Assembly: GCF_016086655.4 (NCBI RefSeq) | Contig: NC_052135.2 | Span: forward strand, 15,528,363 to 15,592,362 | Reading direction: 5' to 3' | Origin: Lepeophtheirus salmonis | Lineage: Eukaryota > Arthropoda > Copepoda > Siphonostomatoida > Caligidae | Length of the DNA: 64,000 nucleotides | Shown here: positions 47,085 to 58,040 of the stretch, piece after piece | Layout: each line of letters starts with the position of its first letter | Numbering within the stretch: position 1 is the first letter of the stretch | The notes under the pieces: generated by a model | The model's input: the letters and a program-made list of their open reading frames with translations, nothing else | Told to the model about the DNA's origin: nothing | Databases searched by the model: none | Translations under genes and position numbers: made by a program

Positions 47085-47290
47085 AGTCTTAAAACCAGTC
47101 ATATCAGTCCATAGGACCGTGTCACAAGACTGTCGGTCCTTCGGACTACCACCACTTAAACTGAGAAACTTTTTTAAATATAGTTGAGTGACGTCTTCAC
47201 GGACCAAAATTTATCAGTTTTAGGAATGATATGTAGGGAACTGCACAGGACCGAGAATGGACTGGAGGGGACTCCTGTCTCCAGTCCAAA
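47085..47290. repeat. Possible MITE with CAGTCC/GGACCG ends
   Basis: CATATCAGTCCATAGGACCG (about 47098) is loosely mirrored by GGACCGAGAATGGACTGGAG (about 47250). The right end also folds on itself (GGACTGGAG ... CTCCAGTCC). About 200 bp, clearly less AT-rich than its flanks, with no reliable open frame. Confidence 0.4.
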
Positions 47291-48649
47291 ATAAGGATCC
47301 ATACAACACTACTTACATTTTAAATTAGGGGGTCCTTAAAAATCAATGTTTACTTTTACATAATAAAACTTCACGGTGCAAAATATTTTGGACTTCAATT
47401 CAAAAACTTAATGGTCGCCCTTCCCCCTTTTATGGAAAATTTCCCAAATTTTTTGGTATATCTCAAAAAAAAATTCTAAGAACATAAAGTTAGAATAAAT
47501 TTTTTGTCCCTTATTAATAAATACATTTTTTTCTATTTTATGAGCTAACGTGTATGTCTTTAATTTCAACAAAAGAGAAGTAGAAGTATGAACTTAAGTA
47601 AATTTTAATTTTAGAAACGTTCCATCTATATAAAGTGACAAATATTAAAATTTGACTTTATATATGTGGTTTGTCAACTCGAAAGCATACTAGAATGATT
47701 ATTTTTCAATAATGAGCGTGGATTACATTTGTAATTATTTGACAAATTATCATCCATTTATTGAAGCAAAAAGTAGCCAAAAATCATTGTTACAACAAAA
47801 GAATTAGAAATTGACACATTTTATTGAGGGGCAATATTAGTGCCTACATAAGTTTCTTTAATCATATAAAGAATATCAACTATTACTAAAACTCTTGGGT
47901 ATCTTATACCTATCTCAAATTTCAATACATAGCCATTGAATGACTCAAATATTTTTATGAAATATTGACGTTTATATATATATTGTGTATGAAGTAATAA
48001 CAAAATTGAATTTTTTTAAATTTTTAATTCTTCTGAAATATTATATTTTTATGTTAAAGCACAACATATGCATATTTAATAAAAATGATCATTCATTTTT
48101 ATTAAATACATAATATCAATAATATTACTTCCAATACATTGCTCAAATGATCTTGAAATTATTTAATATTTTTTTTTTGTATAAATTACAAATTGCATTC
48201 ATAGATTTTTTTTAGTTGTAATAAAATGTGTTTCAAACTCCCTGAAGCCATATTTTGAATACATCATATTCAAATAATAGAACGCAGATTTAAGACATTT
48301 TTTATTTAATAAAGTTCCTAAAAAATATAAGCTGAAACATAAAAGCAACGCAACAAAATAGTTCAATACATGATAAAAATTTAGTCTAAACTTTATATTG
48401 ACATTATTTTTTCATTCTAAATACGAGAACATGTTCACATATTAGGGTGCTTTGATTGTAACCGTTAAAAAATAACGTTGTTTTTTCTTTAAATTTAACA
48501 TCTCAATCTGTTGTAATAGCGAAACTATTTTCCTGCACTAAAAATTGTAAGAGTTGACCAATATTCAGAGCTGGTTGCCCTTAGCTCTTAAATTTTTGAC
48601 TAAAATTGTAAATTTTTCAACACAAATGAAATATACAGTAAATTAAAAT
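47291..48649. other. No gene seen
   Basis: AT-rich. A patch at about 47340-47450 shares AAAACTT.....GC.AAATATTTT with about 22115-22135, which may be a decayed dispersed repeat. Confidence 0.35.
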
Positions 48650-48745
48650 ATGATCACTGTCCGGAATGCACCAAATGAGGGATTTTTTTGTAGATAATAT
48701 ACTACTAACAACAATTGCGTTCTCAATTGAGCTACGTCACTCCAT
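48650..48745 (-). mobile_element. tRNA-derived SINE head, copy 3 of 3
   Basis: On the minus strand GTGACGTAGCTCAATTGAGA then ACGCA aligns with the A-box region of copy 1 (CGACATAGCTCAATGGACAA then CGCA), and flanking TGGAGTGA / ATGGCACG also align. The B box is no longer readable and the 3' body is not recognised. A truncated or decayed copy. Confidence 0.5.
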
Positions 48746-49019
48746 TTACCTACTTTTTACTCAATTTCTTCATGAGGGGAAATAAAGTTTAATAAGCTAA
48801 GTAAAGTGCATCTTGCTAGATTCATATAATGAAATGTATATGGTCTCAAGAATCCGTTTAAATAATTCAATTGCTATCAAAATCTCCATTTTTTAGGTAT
48901 GTAATGTTCATAATATTAGTTATTTACATACAAGGAATTCACCTATTTAGAATATTTTATACACAACCAAAGTTGATTTGAAATATTGTGAGTCGAAGTT
49001 ATTTTCTTATTTGATGCCA
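48746..49019. other. No gene seen
   Basis: AT-rich spacer. Confidence 0.4.
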
Positions 49020-49290
49020 AGGAGCACCACTCTTTAAAGGCGTCTGCAGAGGGTAGGCCGGAGGGCTTGTATCACTCTAAAATTAAGGAATTTCCTTTAA
49101 TTAAGCCTTTAACTAGAAAATATATATTAAAAACTTAGTTTAATTTGGGGGAAAAAATATCTTTCTTTAAATAACTATGGATATTTGAAAATTTTCCCCA
49201 AAAAATTTAATATTTTCAAAAAATTTAACTTTTTGTGAACAGCTGTAGTTTTTTGATTTTTTTTTTCCAAAATAGGTTGGATTTTTGAAA
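49020..49290 (+). repeat. AT-rich dispersed repeat, copy 3 of 3
   Basis: A head with GGGTAGGCCGGAGGGCTTGT is followed by AT-rich units containing TTTTTGTGAACAGCTGTAGT and repeated AAAAAATTTAA blocks, aligned with copies at 1985 and 8532. More diverged than the other two. Confidence 0.5.
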
Positions 49291-50012
49291 TACAATATCA
49301 TATAAATACATAACTTTTTAGTTTACATATTGTCGTCGTTTACTCAAGAAATAACGGGGCCTTAATTATCCAAACTAAAATGTAATTTTTTATTTGCTAA
49401 TCATATCAGAAGTGGATAATATATAAAAATTATCAAAACCTTTTATTATTAACGTAAGATATGTACTTATAGACAGAGTATATAAGTCATAATTTTTTAC
49501 TGCACCAAATCTATTTGACTAAAGAAAGACATATTGATTTATCTTTGAAGTTGTAAATAAAAGGACATTTGGGTTTCTAAAAAAAGAAACCAAAAAGTAA
49601 GAATTTAACTCCAACAATTGGAAATACATTTGGCAAAACAGAAGCTTAGCGAATAATTAATGAGTACATTCATATTTTGCTTTTACCAACATATTTGGCA
49701 CATCAACACAAAAGCAAACTACTTTGATTTTTCTGAAAATTGAATCAGCCTCAAATTTGAAGTATTTGAGGAATTATTGTCCATTTTTCTCTACAAATAA
49801 TTGTTATTAATCAATTACAGACGCCGTAAATTGTATCAAAAATAAACAAAATTTAAAGTTACAAATAAATATTTATAAATTTTATTTAATAGACATTAAA
49901 TTGTATAAGGGTTCAAAACATAAGATATTTTTTTTTATATCTTTACTCATCACACAAATTTGAATAGAAAGCTGATAATTGACTCTTGTATGTATATAAA
50001 ATATTAGCCTGT
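49291..50012. other. No gene seen
   Basis: AT-rich. Confidence 0.4.
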
Positions 50013-51082
50013 ATTTAGAGTCATTTAGATCCGCATTGACAAAGTTCATTTTTGCCCACGCAATTCAACAATTCATTACTTTGTGGCGCATAAATTTCTT
50101 CAATCGGATGATGTTTCCCTCTCCCCACCATCTATACATATAAAGGGATGATTAAAAACCAGTTTTTATTCGGTCAAGATATAGGCTCAAAGACAGATAG
50201 TTATTGAGCTCAATAAAAAAGGAATGAAGCCATCGGAAATTAAAAACGCCCTTGAGGCAAATTACACCCCTTCCCAATTCATCCACAAAGCTATCAGACA
50301 AAATACACAAAATATTTTGCGTAGCTCTGTACTCCAGATAGTCCATGAGGATCCCAAAATGCAATTCCTAAAGCTTCCCCACCGGCCGTTCATAAATAAG
50401 TCAACACCAGCGATGTGGGGCCAACAAAGTCGAATGTTGCTCCAAAGTTTTATGCGACGCATGGAAATTATCTACTCAGACGATAAAACGTTGGACCTGG
50501 ATACCAAGTTCAACCGTCAAAATTACCGAATCGTAGCTGGTACAGGTTATAAGGTTTCATCCCCAGAACTAAGAGCAGACCTCAAGTCCAAATGTTGCAG
50601 GTTTGTTGATAGTAGTGGTCGGAATTTCAAGTCAAGATTTCAAACTTCCGTTAGTTTTTATTTAAAATTGTGTTTGGATGAACCAAGAATGCTACGTATC
50701 TGAAATTTTGGAGCCTGTTGTCCTTCCTTCTTATAAATCTGGAAAGTACCCCCAATTTTGGCCCAATAACTTTTGACCTGCTTCGAGCCCCCTCAATTAT
50801 TTCGTGTCTAAGGGTAGGAACAATACTTGAACGATCACTTTAAGCCAGCATTGAGTGGGAATGGGACTCATTACCTGAATCCTTAGTGCGTAAATCATGT
50901 CAATAATTTTCAAAAAGATCCCAAGCAGTAATCTACAAGTGAGGTGGTTTTATAAAATTTATTTTAATGTGTTTTGTACCTCTTCAAATATTTGGGAATA
51001 AATATTAAGCTTTTCCCCTAAAATATCTTATTTTCGAATTTTAGGTAATAGATTCTGTCAACGCGGGACTGAACAACCCTTT
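50013..51082 (+). mobile_element. Tc1/mariner element, family C copy 2
   Basis: Terminal inverted repeats: TCATTTAGATCCGCATTGAC (50021) on the left and GTCAACGCGGGACTGAACAA (51057) on the right. The transposase on the plus strand is open from about 50190 to 50700. It reads RQIVIELNKKGMKPSEIKNA, then SSVLQIVHEDPKM; YSDDKTLDLDTKFNRQNYRI (about 50465-50530) fits the first catalytic block ('FSDEK.F..D...N.QN.R'). RNFKSRFQTSVSFYLKLC and NFGACCPSFL follow. After a stop, shifted frames give SSPLNYFVS (third block) and ASIEWEWDSLPESLVRKSCQ, then SKRSQAVIYK (about 50840-50935). The second catalytic Asp region is degraded. Same family as 43050-44172. Confidence 0.8.
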
Positions 51083-51832
51083 ATATAATATAAAAAAATT
51101 ATTCATTTTCTTGATTTTTATTTTGACTCAATATATTTGTTGCATTGTACGCGTTATACAATTACTTCTAGCTACATATGTTATGAATCCTCATTTACAA
51201 TGTATTATTTGCGTTTATGTTTTAAAATGTAAACACGAATATTTATATATAAAATTTGCATATAAATAAGACATTAATGATACAATTAAACACATTTGTT
51301 CTTAAGATATGAACATTGTGTATAACTACTTTAAGAGTTTTTATTATTTTTAATTTTAAAGTTGACAAAATATGCAAATTGTTTTTCTTTGTTCAAAGAA
51401 TACTTTTTTATATCAATTACTGATATAGGCATATAAATTACTTTTTGGTTATAGTGAGATTACTTTACGCTTAAGGGTTAGCAAAATTATTGAAATTGCT
51501 TAATTTTGTTCTACGCTACAGGTTAATTGTGTTTAGCCCAGCCAGGTTAGGAGGTAATCTAAGCTTAACTAAACCTAAGGGGCTTAAGTCCAGGTGCCTT
51601 ATCTTATATCTGGGCTTTGTTAAAAGGGGCTATAATGCAGTTATTATGGGCTTAAGAGGCTCTATAGATTAGTGTAAGAACTTTAGAGAGGGACTGGTAC
51701 AATTATAATAATAAGCTCTATTAAATAAAAAGCTAGTAAACTCCAGTTATTTAGGTGTGAATTATATGTAAATATTTATAGTTAGAGGTATATATTGATA
51801 TATTATATAGTTGAAGGTTGTGAATACGAGGG
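51083..51832. other. No gene seen
   Basis: AT-rich. 51490-51672 is a GC-richer open stretch with repeated GCTTAA/TTAAGCC motifs but no recognisable protein. Confidence 0.4.
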
Positions 51833-51939
51833 CTGTTTGAAAAGTCCGTGAAAAGTCCAAGAGATGGCACTGGAATGTATAAAGTTTATGTTTGGTTATA
51901 GTATAGTAATATAAGCATTAAAAAAAGGTCAATCCGGGA
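51833..51939 (+). mobile_element. Mariner 5' end (left part of a split element)
   Basis: ATACGAGGGCTGTTTGAAAA then GTCCGTG is a typical mariner terminal repeat. GAGATGGCAC and TTTGGTTATAGTATAGTAAT follow, which look like mariner 5' untranslated sequence. The continuation is found only after 57607, beyond a 5.7-kb insertion. Confidence 0.6.
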
Positions 51940-52216
51940 AAAAATCGTATCTTAGCAAATTTTGTACCAAAAGAAGCGCAATTCCTTTTAAATTAACAAA
52001 TCCTAAATCCCCTTTGATCGGTTTTGGGCAAAAAAATATTGCAGTTAGAGTAAAGGTTGGTATTTCTGTCAAATTTTATCAAAACTCACTTTTTCCACTG
52101 TGCTCTACCCTCCAATACCCTGGTTAAAATCTGAACCAGAAATTCTATGATCATGAAATTTTTCACACAAGTACCTTATACTTTACAAAAACCTAAAAAA
52201 ATTCAAAAATTTGAAC
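51940..52216 (+). repeat. Left terminal inverted repeat of the long-TIR element
   Basis: Pairs with 57318-57606. The best block is ACCAAAAGAAGCGCAATT (51966-51983), identical in the right arm. Others are AGTTAGAGTAAAGGTTGGTA, then TTTC and CTATGATCATGAAATTTT. The arms have drifted but align end to end. Confidence 0.85.
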
Positions 52217-52559
52217 TTTTTTGGCTAACGTCATCAAAATTTAGAAAATATTGTTATTTTTACAAATTTTATTCCAGAGCAGATCTACAAAAAAGATTTT
52301 CAATTTTGTTTTCAGAATCTGAAAGATAAAACAAAAGAAAATCATTTTTTTTTGTCATAATTAGTACATTGATCCAAGTTTGAAGTTTGCATCATTAGTG
52401 CTACCATAACAGTGTTTTGTCTTGACAAGGTCTGCTAAGAGACAAACTATTTGTACAGGAATCCAGAACGATGGAAGAGAAACAACGTGGAGGAATAAGG
52501 CAAGGATAAAATTATAAGAAATACGTATTTAAAAAAGGATTTTTGAAAAAAGTGAAGGG

Positions 52560-54205
52560 CATCTATCAAAGTATTATCGATGGTAACTCCCAACCTGATG
52601 AATTCAAAAATTGCAAAGTACTGAAGAAGATAAGCATTGTTTTAGGACAGAGGATGAATAGTTTTGGTTCCAATCCCCGTACAGCAAAGCTTTGGGTGCA
52701 ATACATCCATTGAATTGAGACAGTTAAATTATTCATGGGTGCAGAAAGAACTGGCAACTGGCAAAATCATCTAGCTGCTACTCTACAAATACTGAATTTA
52801 TTTTCTGCAACAGGCCAATTCAACTACACTATGAGTGCCAGGCTTTATTAAAAATTATGAGCGACCTTCCATCAACATTTTCACATTTGGATAAACAATT
52901 TACAAAAAACGGATATCATATTGTCCAATGAATTGATCAGTTTTGGAACTGAATTTGGACGGACCTGTCTATTGAGCAGGTGTTAATACAGTCGCTGAAG
53001 ACACGAGATGCCCTAACTCATAGACACGGGATGACAGAAAATGTTGTGTTGACCTGGGTACACAGGCTGCATGTTTGTGATTCGATACACGATGCAATGA
53101 CAACATTAACTGGGAAGACACATAATACGAGCAACCAAAAGGCAGAATTAGGGAAAAACCATATGAAACAAGAAAACAATGATTTGGAGAAGATTCGAAA
53201 CTGGATTGAAAGTCATAATCCATTTGATGAAAACAAGCCTGTACTAAGAAGTATTGCATCAGGAGTTACAGGAACTGAAGGAGATGTAATCAATTGTGAT
53301 GATGCAGAAAGTGTTGGTGAAACAATACAGCATGAACTAGATGGAATTTTGTATTCAGAGTCAAAAACCAAGAAGAAAGATGGGATCAAGCTATTGGAAG
53401 CACTAGAGGTTGGAATAAGAATCGACTAGGAGGAAGTGGATGTCGACCATTGCTACTATTTTCTAGACTACTTTTACTGATCGAGAGAAAATAGCTATAC
53501 GAAGCTATTTCCGGTACGAGCTCATAGCCATACCTTTCTCACTGTTTCAGAATTCGATCATGCACAAATTAAGCAAAGCAAAACTGGGACATGCTTTACA
53601 GAAACAGGTCACAGCGTCCACTTACAAAGCGGATCAATCATTCCATGTTCTTGATAGAGGTGCTCTGCTACATAAAGTAAAGTGTCTAAAAAATTATTCA
53701 TATCAGTCAATTTTGGATCAGTATACAAAGTATTTGAGCAAGAAGTATGGTTGATCTTGTATTGTCTTTGATGGATATGACAATGGTCCCTTTGTTAAAG
53801 ATCACTAACACAAACGAAGAACTGGGGAAATGAGCGCCTCTATAAGTTTGGATGATTTGGAAATGATACCAACATTCAACCAGGAAGTATTTTTGAAAAA
53901 CGAGCAGAATAAATTGCAGTTCATATCTTTCCTGTCAAATGAGTTGCGAAGAGAAGGTCACGATGTTGGAAACAGTATGGGAGATGCAGACACTCAAATC
54001 GTTTCAGCCGCATTAGAGTATTCAAAAAACAGCAACAAAGATGTTGTTGTTGTAGCAATCGACACCAATATTCTAGTTCTTTTGATGTTTGATTGGAAAA
54101 GTGGTATGTACATAACTCTACATTCTTTTAGATGCACCAAGCAAAAAAGAGGACAAAGAAACGTGGAGAATTGAAGATTTGGTAATTTCATGTGGAAATG
54201 TCATC
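52560..54205 (+). pseudogene. PIN/XPG-like nuclease gene, 5' part (broken)
   Basis: Segments in order: VLKKISIVLGQRMNSFGSNP then RTAKLWVQYIH (about 52615-52710); ETVKLFMGAERTGNWQNHLA then FSATGQFNYTMSARLY (about 52715-52850); VLIQSLKTRDALTHRHGMTE then NVVLTWVHRLHVC (about 52980-53090); a charged linker with RSIASGVTG (about 53250-53276); SFHVLDRGALLHKVKCLKNY then SYQSILDQYTKYLSKKYG (about 53638-53753); and VFDGYDNGP (about 53764-53790). Then come SMGDADTQIVSAALEYS (about 53972-54023) and VVVVAIDTNILVLLMFDWKS (about 54043-54102). The Asp residues in FDGYD, GDAD and AIDTN fit the acidic metal site of PIN/XPG-type nucleases. EDLVISCGNVITSHL ends at the LINE junction. Internal stops and shifts occur at about 52712, 53430, 53756 and 54120. 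The gene continues at 56203. Confidence 0.75.
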
Positions 54206-54214
54206 ACAAGTCAT
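54206..54214. repeat. Target-site duplication, left copy
   Basis: ACAAGTCAT here is repeated exactly at 56202-56210, just after the poly-A-like end of the LINE. Confidence 0.75.
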
Positions 54215-56201
54215 CTGTCAAATGGAAGATGTAACGATGTCAGGATAAGATGTTGCTTTGATTCTTCTAGACTTTGAAAGAGAGTTCAGTACAGTTGAGT
54301 ATTTCTTCATCATTGATGAACTAACGGCGATGAATTTCCCTCAGGATTTTTCTTCGGCTGTGAAAAACTTGGCAAATGAATCAGAATCAACCATTGATAC
54401 TAAAAAGAGTCTAAGTCCAATGCTTTTTCGTTTAGCTGTTGCTCGTCTTCAAAAATGTTAGATGCCGTAGAGGTGCAAATATTGGGGGGGGGGGAAGGGA
54501 CGAACCTGTTTTATGCAGATGATGGAACTGTCATCCTTAGTGGTTGCAATATTGACTCCCAAGCGTCGAGGTTGGGAAAAGTGTTGGAAATACTCGGAAA
54601 AAGATCTGCTTCAAGGGTAAATACATCTAAATATCAGATGCTTACAAATATGACAACGATTCCTCAAAATCTATGTTCCTTCAATCTAGTGGAAGAAGCA
54701 ACAATCCAGGGGAATACAATCTCCATTAAAAATGATAATGTAAAAAACCTAACGAAGATAGTTTTAACAAATATATTTGCATTATTAGCAAATATATTGA
54801 TGAAACTTTAATACATAGACTCACCCTTGTTGAGGGAATAAAAGGTTGGAATCAAGTGGTAACTCCAAGAGTAAACCACATCCTGAGATGTACACCATAT
54901 GATGATACATTAAGCCATACTTGGAGGAAGAAAGGAATTGATTTCGTTCGGCTCCCAAAAACGGTTGGGACGAGTCGTTTGTTTACTCCCAAGAAACGTG
55001 GAGGCTTGGGAATGCTTGACGTAAAATTACAGTGTCATCTACTTGTATTATCTTGGAGGAGGAGGACTCCACATGTAGGGTTCCAGTGGAACAGGGCGAT
55101 ACTAGAGCTGTAGGTAAAAAATAAACAGGTCGTCTATAGTGGTTGCCGAGGAGAGAAATAAATAGCGTTCCGATTGAATCCCGAAGAGCATGCTGGCTAA
55201 CTATATGCTTGGGGCCCCAATCGAAGGAAATGAGCTGATTACCCGAGCTGATCTACCTGAAAAAAAAAAAATTGGGGTTACTGACAGTGGAAGGTATGTT
55301 AAATGCAAGAGGTGTTCATCTTCTATTGGTGATGCTGATGAATCAACTCCAACAATACTCATTTAATTCAAAAATGAAAAAAGACAGGCCCCCTTTAAAG
55401 TAGCCACATCGACTATTAGGGACAACATCTCTTGGCAAGATCACACAGACAAATTTAAACAGTCTGCAAGTGAAACAAAAAGAGTCCAAGATTTCATCAA
55501 GCGTGTTTGGGATCCTATCTTTACACCAACACAGATGTACTTGAAATACCGGATCTCGCCTCGGGTCTTTTTCACAGAAGGGCTCCTCAAAGACAACCGG
55601 GCAATCTACAAGGAATAATATAAAAAAAAAACGATAAGACATAAATTATGAGATTGCAGCGCCCTAAAGTATATAATACAAGAAATTAGACTGAGTTTGC
55701 AGTCCAAATTGGATAGGAACCCATCAAACCACGAACTTTTTTATAGTTATGGGGAGCCAGCGATCTGGAGCGAGTGGCCTTGAAAGTTGTAATCAAATTG
55801 CAGTGTTTATTGTCTGTAGCACAGTACCATGATGTTTCTCCCACGAGTCATTAAGCTTTGGCTACACTAAATGAGCTAAAATGGACAAGGTTGGGCGAGA
55901 GGAGAGAAGATTGTTGGGGAGGGAAAGCTCCAAAGTTTAACTGCATTAATAATCTAGCTTCGTAACAACGCATACATATCGCAACCAAAGGCGAAAAAGA
56001 GAAAGGAAATAATTAGACAGAGAGAGAGAAAAATGAGCCTAGCGCAAGTACTAACCGAATGAATTGTGCGCGCGTGCTTCACTATATTATAAACTGCCGG
56101 GTCGGCATTTTCCTTTTCCGTTTCTTTCTCTGTCGCTCTTCTGCATATTGTATTGACTATGAAGACTTAATAAAAACTAATTTCATAAAAAAAACAAAAA
56201 A
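54215..56201 (+). mobile_element. 5'-truncated LINE inserted in the nuclease gene
   Basis: Non-LTR retrotransposon fragment, plus strand. It begins inside the RT domain: DVALILLDFEREFSTVEYFF (about 54250-54310), the 'LDFEKAFDTV' block with the first catalytic Asp. It continues with SLSPMLFRLAVARLQ, from 'GCPLSP.LF.LA.E'. NLFYADDGTVILSG (about 54505-54546) keeps the catalytic YADD. Downstream come a thumb-like segment, then LFTPKKRGGLGMLDVKLQCH (about 54977-55035), typical of LINE ORF2 C-termini. The 3' part has an AATAAA at 56170 and ends in an A-rich tail at 56186-56201. Both ends abut ACAAGTCAT. G-run slippage near 54485 and several stops show it is dead. Confidence 0.8.
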
Positions 56202-56210
56202 ACAAGTCAT
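56202..56210. repeat. Target-site duplication, right copy
   Basis: ACAAGTCAT, identical to 54206-54214. Confidence 0.75.
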
Positions 56211-57245
56211 ATCTTGTTCATCATGCCTGGTCGGGTTGTGATACCACGTCTGTGTTATTTTGACAAAGTAAAAGCTCATTTTGTGTTTATTAATTCATCT
56301 AGGAATTCTACGATGAACTTCTTTCTACTTACTGGTTTCACATAGGTGTCGATGATACGTCTCGTCGTATTATTTGTCATTAGATATATGTTTGTTCAGT
56401 AATACCATTACTTTCGAGCTTTGTAAATCAAAAACACAACCACATAAAGTGTTTCTGGTAAAAATTGTACACTTTGAGTAACCATTAATAGATTACTTAC
56501 GCCTAGTATGCAAAATATACTCATCTACTCAAAATGTGGAGGGTTTTTATATTTATATTTTTAATTCTTATATCAGGAAAACAAGTTCCCTGAAGAAGTT
56601 TGAGACTAACTGTGTCTTTCAAAAGAATCTGCTGAAGTATTTGCAGACGAAACAGCCACAGCAGACAAAGTGGAACAAAAATAACTTAAATGGTTAATGT
56701 TTAGGTAAATGAAAATATTCCTCCATAAGCATATGAAAATTTTTACCTTAGAGAATCCTCAATAAAATTTGAAAATTTGTAATTAGAGTTTATAGAAATT
56801 ATATATTTTATAGCTACGGTGGAAAAGAAAACTGGATGATGGAAGATTTGCGTTATCATCAGTTCATGAAGGCAGCAGCAACGTTTAAAACGACAATCTA
56901 GCCACAGTATCTTGCTCCAACCAAAGATGATGCAAAGTATCACTTTTTGCAAATCCATCTGCAGGTCATTGAATGGAAAATATTGATTGGCGTTGAACTA
57001 AGTCCGCTTGATTTGGACTGGAAACTATCCAATAATAGTTACAAGGCTATCATGACGGATTTTAGCGCGCCTCTTGATAATATTCAACGCTTCATACGAT
57101 GCAATTGTAACGTATCCAAGATAAGCCCTTGCAGTACCAACGTTTGTAATTGCAGGCGACACGGACTTTGATGTGTTTCCACTTGCGGTAATTGCAATGG
57201 AGTTGAGTGCGAGAATTGTGACCATGAGGAGTTTCATCAGATAAG
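56203..57245 (+). pseudogene. PIN/XPG-like nuclease gene, 3' part with CXC cluster
   Basis: Directly after the duplication the strand reads LVHHAWSGCDTTSVLF (about 56218-56268), the conserved motif that follows the nuclease core in this family. Decayed sequence follows to about 56560, then KESAEVFADETATADKVEQK (about 56622-56682). Then LAPTKDDAKYHFLQIHLQVI, EWKILIGVELSPLDLDWKLS and APLDNIQRFIRCNC lead into a cysteine-rich C-terminus. The cysteines run CNC, PCSTNVCNCRRHGL*CVSTC, GNCNGVECENC (57098-57220), a CXC (tesmin/TSO1-like) pattern that could bind DNA. Stop codons, one of them inside the cysteine cluster at about 57169, show the gene is dead. Together with 52560-54205 it forms one ancestral gene. 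Confidence 0.75.
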
Positions 57246-57317
57246 AACAGTGGTGGATGTGACAAGGAAGAAGATAGAAATATATTTGATATCTTTGATG
57301 TTAAAAATCTTTATCAT

Positions 57318-57606
57318 TCAAAAGTTTTCAATTTTTTCGGTTTTTTTCGAGTAATATATATAGTACATGATACTTGTGTGCAAAATTTCATGATCATAGC
57401 ATTTCATGATTAAATTTTAACCTGGATATTGGAGGGAGGGGACGATGGAAAGAGTGGGTTTTGATAAAATTTGAAATACCAACCTTCACTCTAACTAAAA
57501 TAATTTTTTTTGGCCAAAACTGATAAAAACGGATTTTGGATATGTTAATTAACATAGAATTGCGCTTCTTTTGGTATCAAATTTTTAAAAGTTACGAATT
57601 TTTTCT
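57318..57606 (-). repeat. Right terminal inverted repeat of the long-TIR element
   Basis: Inverted relative to 51940-52216; see that entry for matching blocks. The outer edge near GAATTTTTTC (57597-57606) matches GAAAAAAT on the left. I cannot identify a convincing target duplication. Confidence 0.8.
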
Positions 57607-58040
57607 GAGTTGAACACAAATGTGACTATACTATTTGTAAGAACACACACCAACTTTCAGCCAGAACGGTCTATTTCTTTCTGTTTGGCATTCGTTTGAT
57701 TCGAGGAATCGGCCAGAAAGATTAGGGTGACTCTTTTTTGGATTCGTAGCGAACTATTCTCATCGACTATCTAGAAAAGGGTAAAACTATTACATGTGCA
57801 TATTATTTATCGTTATTGGACCGTTTTAAAAAGTCCTTTTCAATTACGACTATGCACCAGCTCACACATCAGCAGTTTTTGTCTAAAAATTAATGGAAAT
57901 AGGGTTCAAACTCAGCAAACTAGCAATCTCATGCAATTTCATTCTTCTGTCATTCATCACCATATCAATGATTTATGGAGTAGAAACCTCAACAGGGCGT
58001 CCATAGCGTTCAGCGTCACTTGTGACCATTATTTAAACCA
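57607..58040 (+). mobile_element. Mariner relic, right part of a split element
   Basis: 57600-57720 looks like mariner 5' untranslated sequence (ACACACACCAACTTTCAGCC, then TCTTTCTGTTTGGCATTCG). After an internal deletion it joins ILIDYLEKGKTITCAYYLSL then LDRF (about 57757-57828) and, shifted, DYAPAHTSAVF-like and KLMEIGFKLSK text (about 57848-57920). These are the region between the first and second catalytic Asp and the second Asp itself ('QDNAPAHTSAV...L..LGFE'). The rest is unreadable. The 5' terminal repeat of the same orientation lies at 51833, on the far side of the long-TIR element. Confidence 0.7.

Larger units (their letters stand above)
51940..57606 (+). mobile_element. Long-TIR DNA element carrying a PIN/XPG-like nuclease gene (Academ-like?)
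   Basis: The element is bounded by inverted repeats of about 280 bp (51940-52216 and 57318-57606). Between them lies one decayed plus-strand gene (52560-57245), interrupted by a LINE (54215-56201). Without the LINE the element would be about 3.7 kb. The coding content (conserved N-terminal block, PIN/XPG-like nuclease, CXC cluster) belongs, as far as I recall, to a multi-copy family usually left as 'uncharacterised' in arthropod and cnidarian genomes. An XPG-type nuclease inside a DNA transposon recalls Academ elements. That assignment is inference; the inverted repeats and domain order are seen directly. It sits inside a mariner, whose pieces flank it on both sides. Confidence 0.7.
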
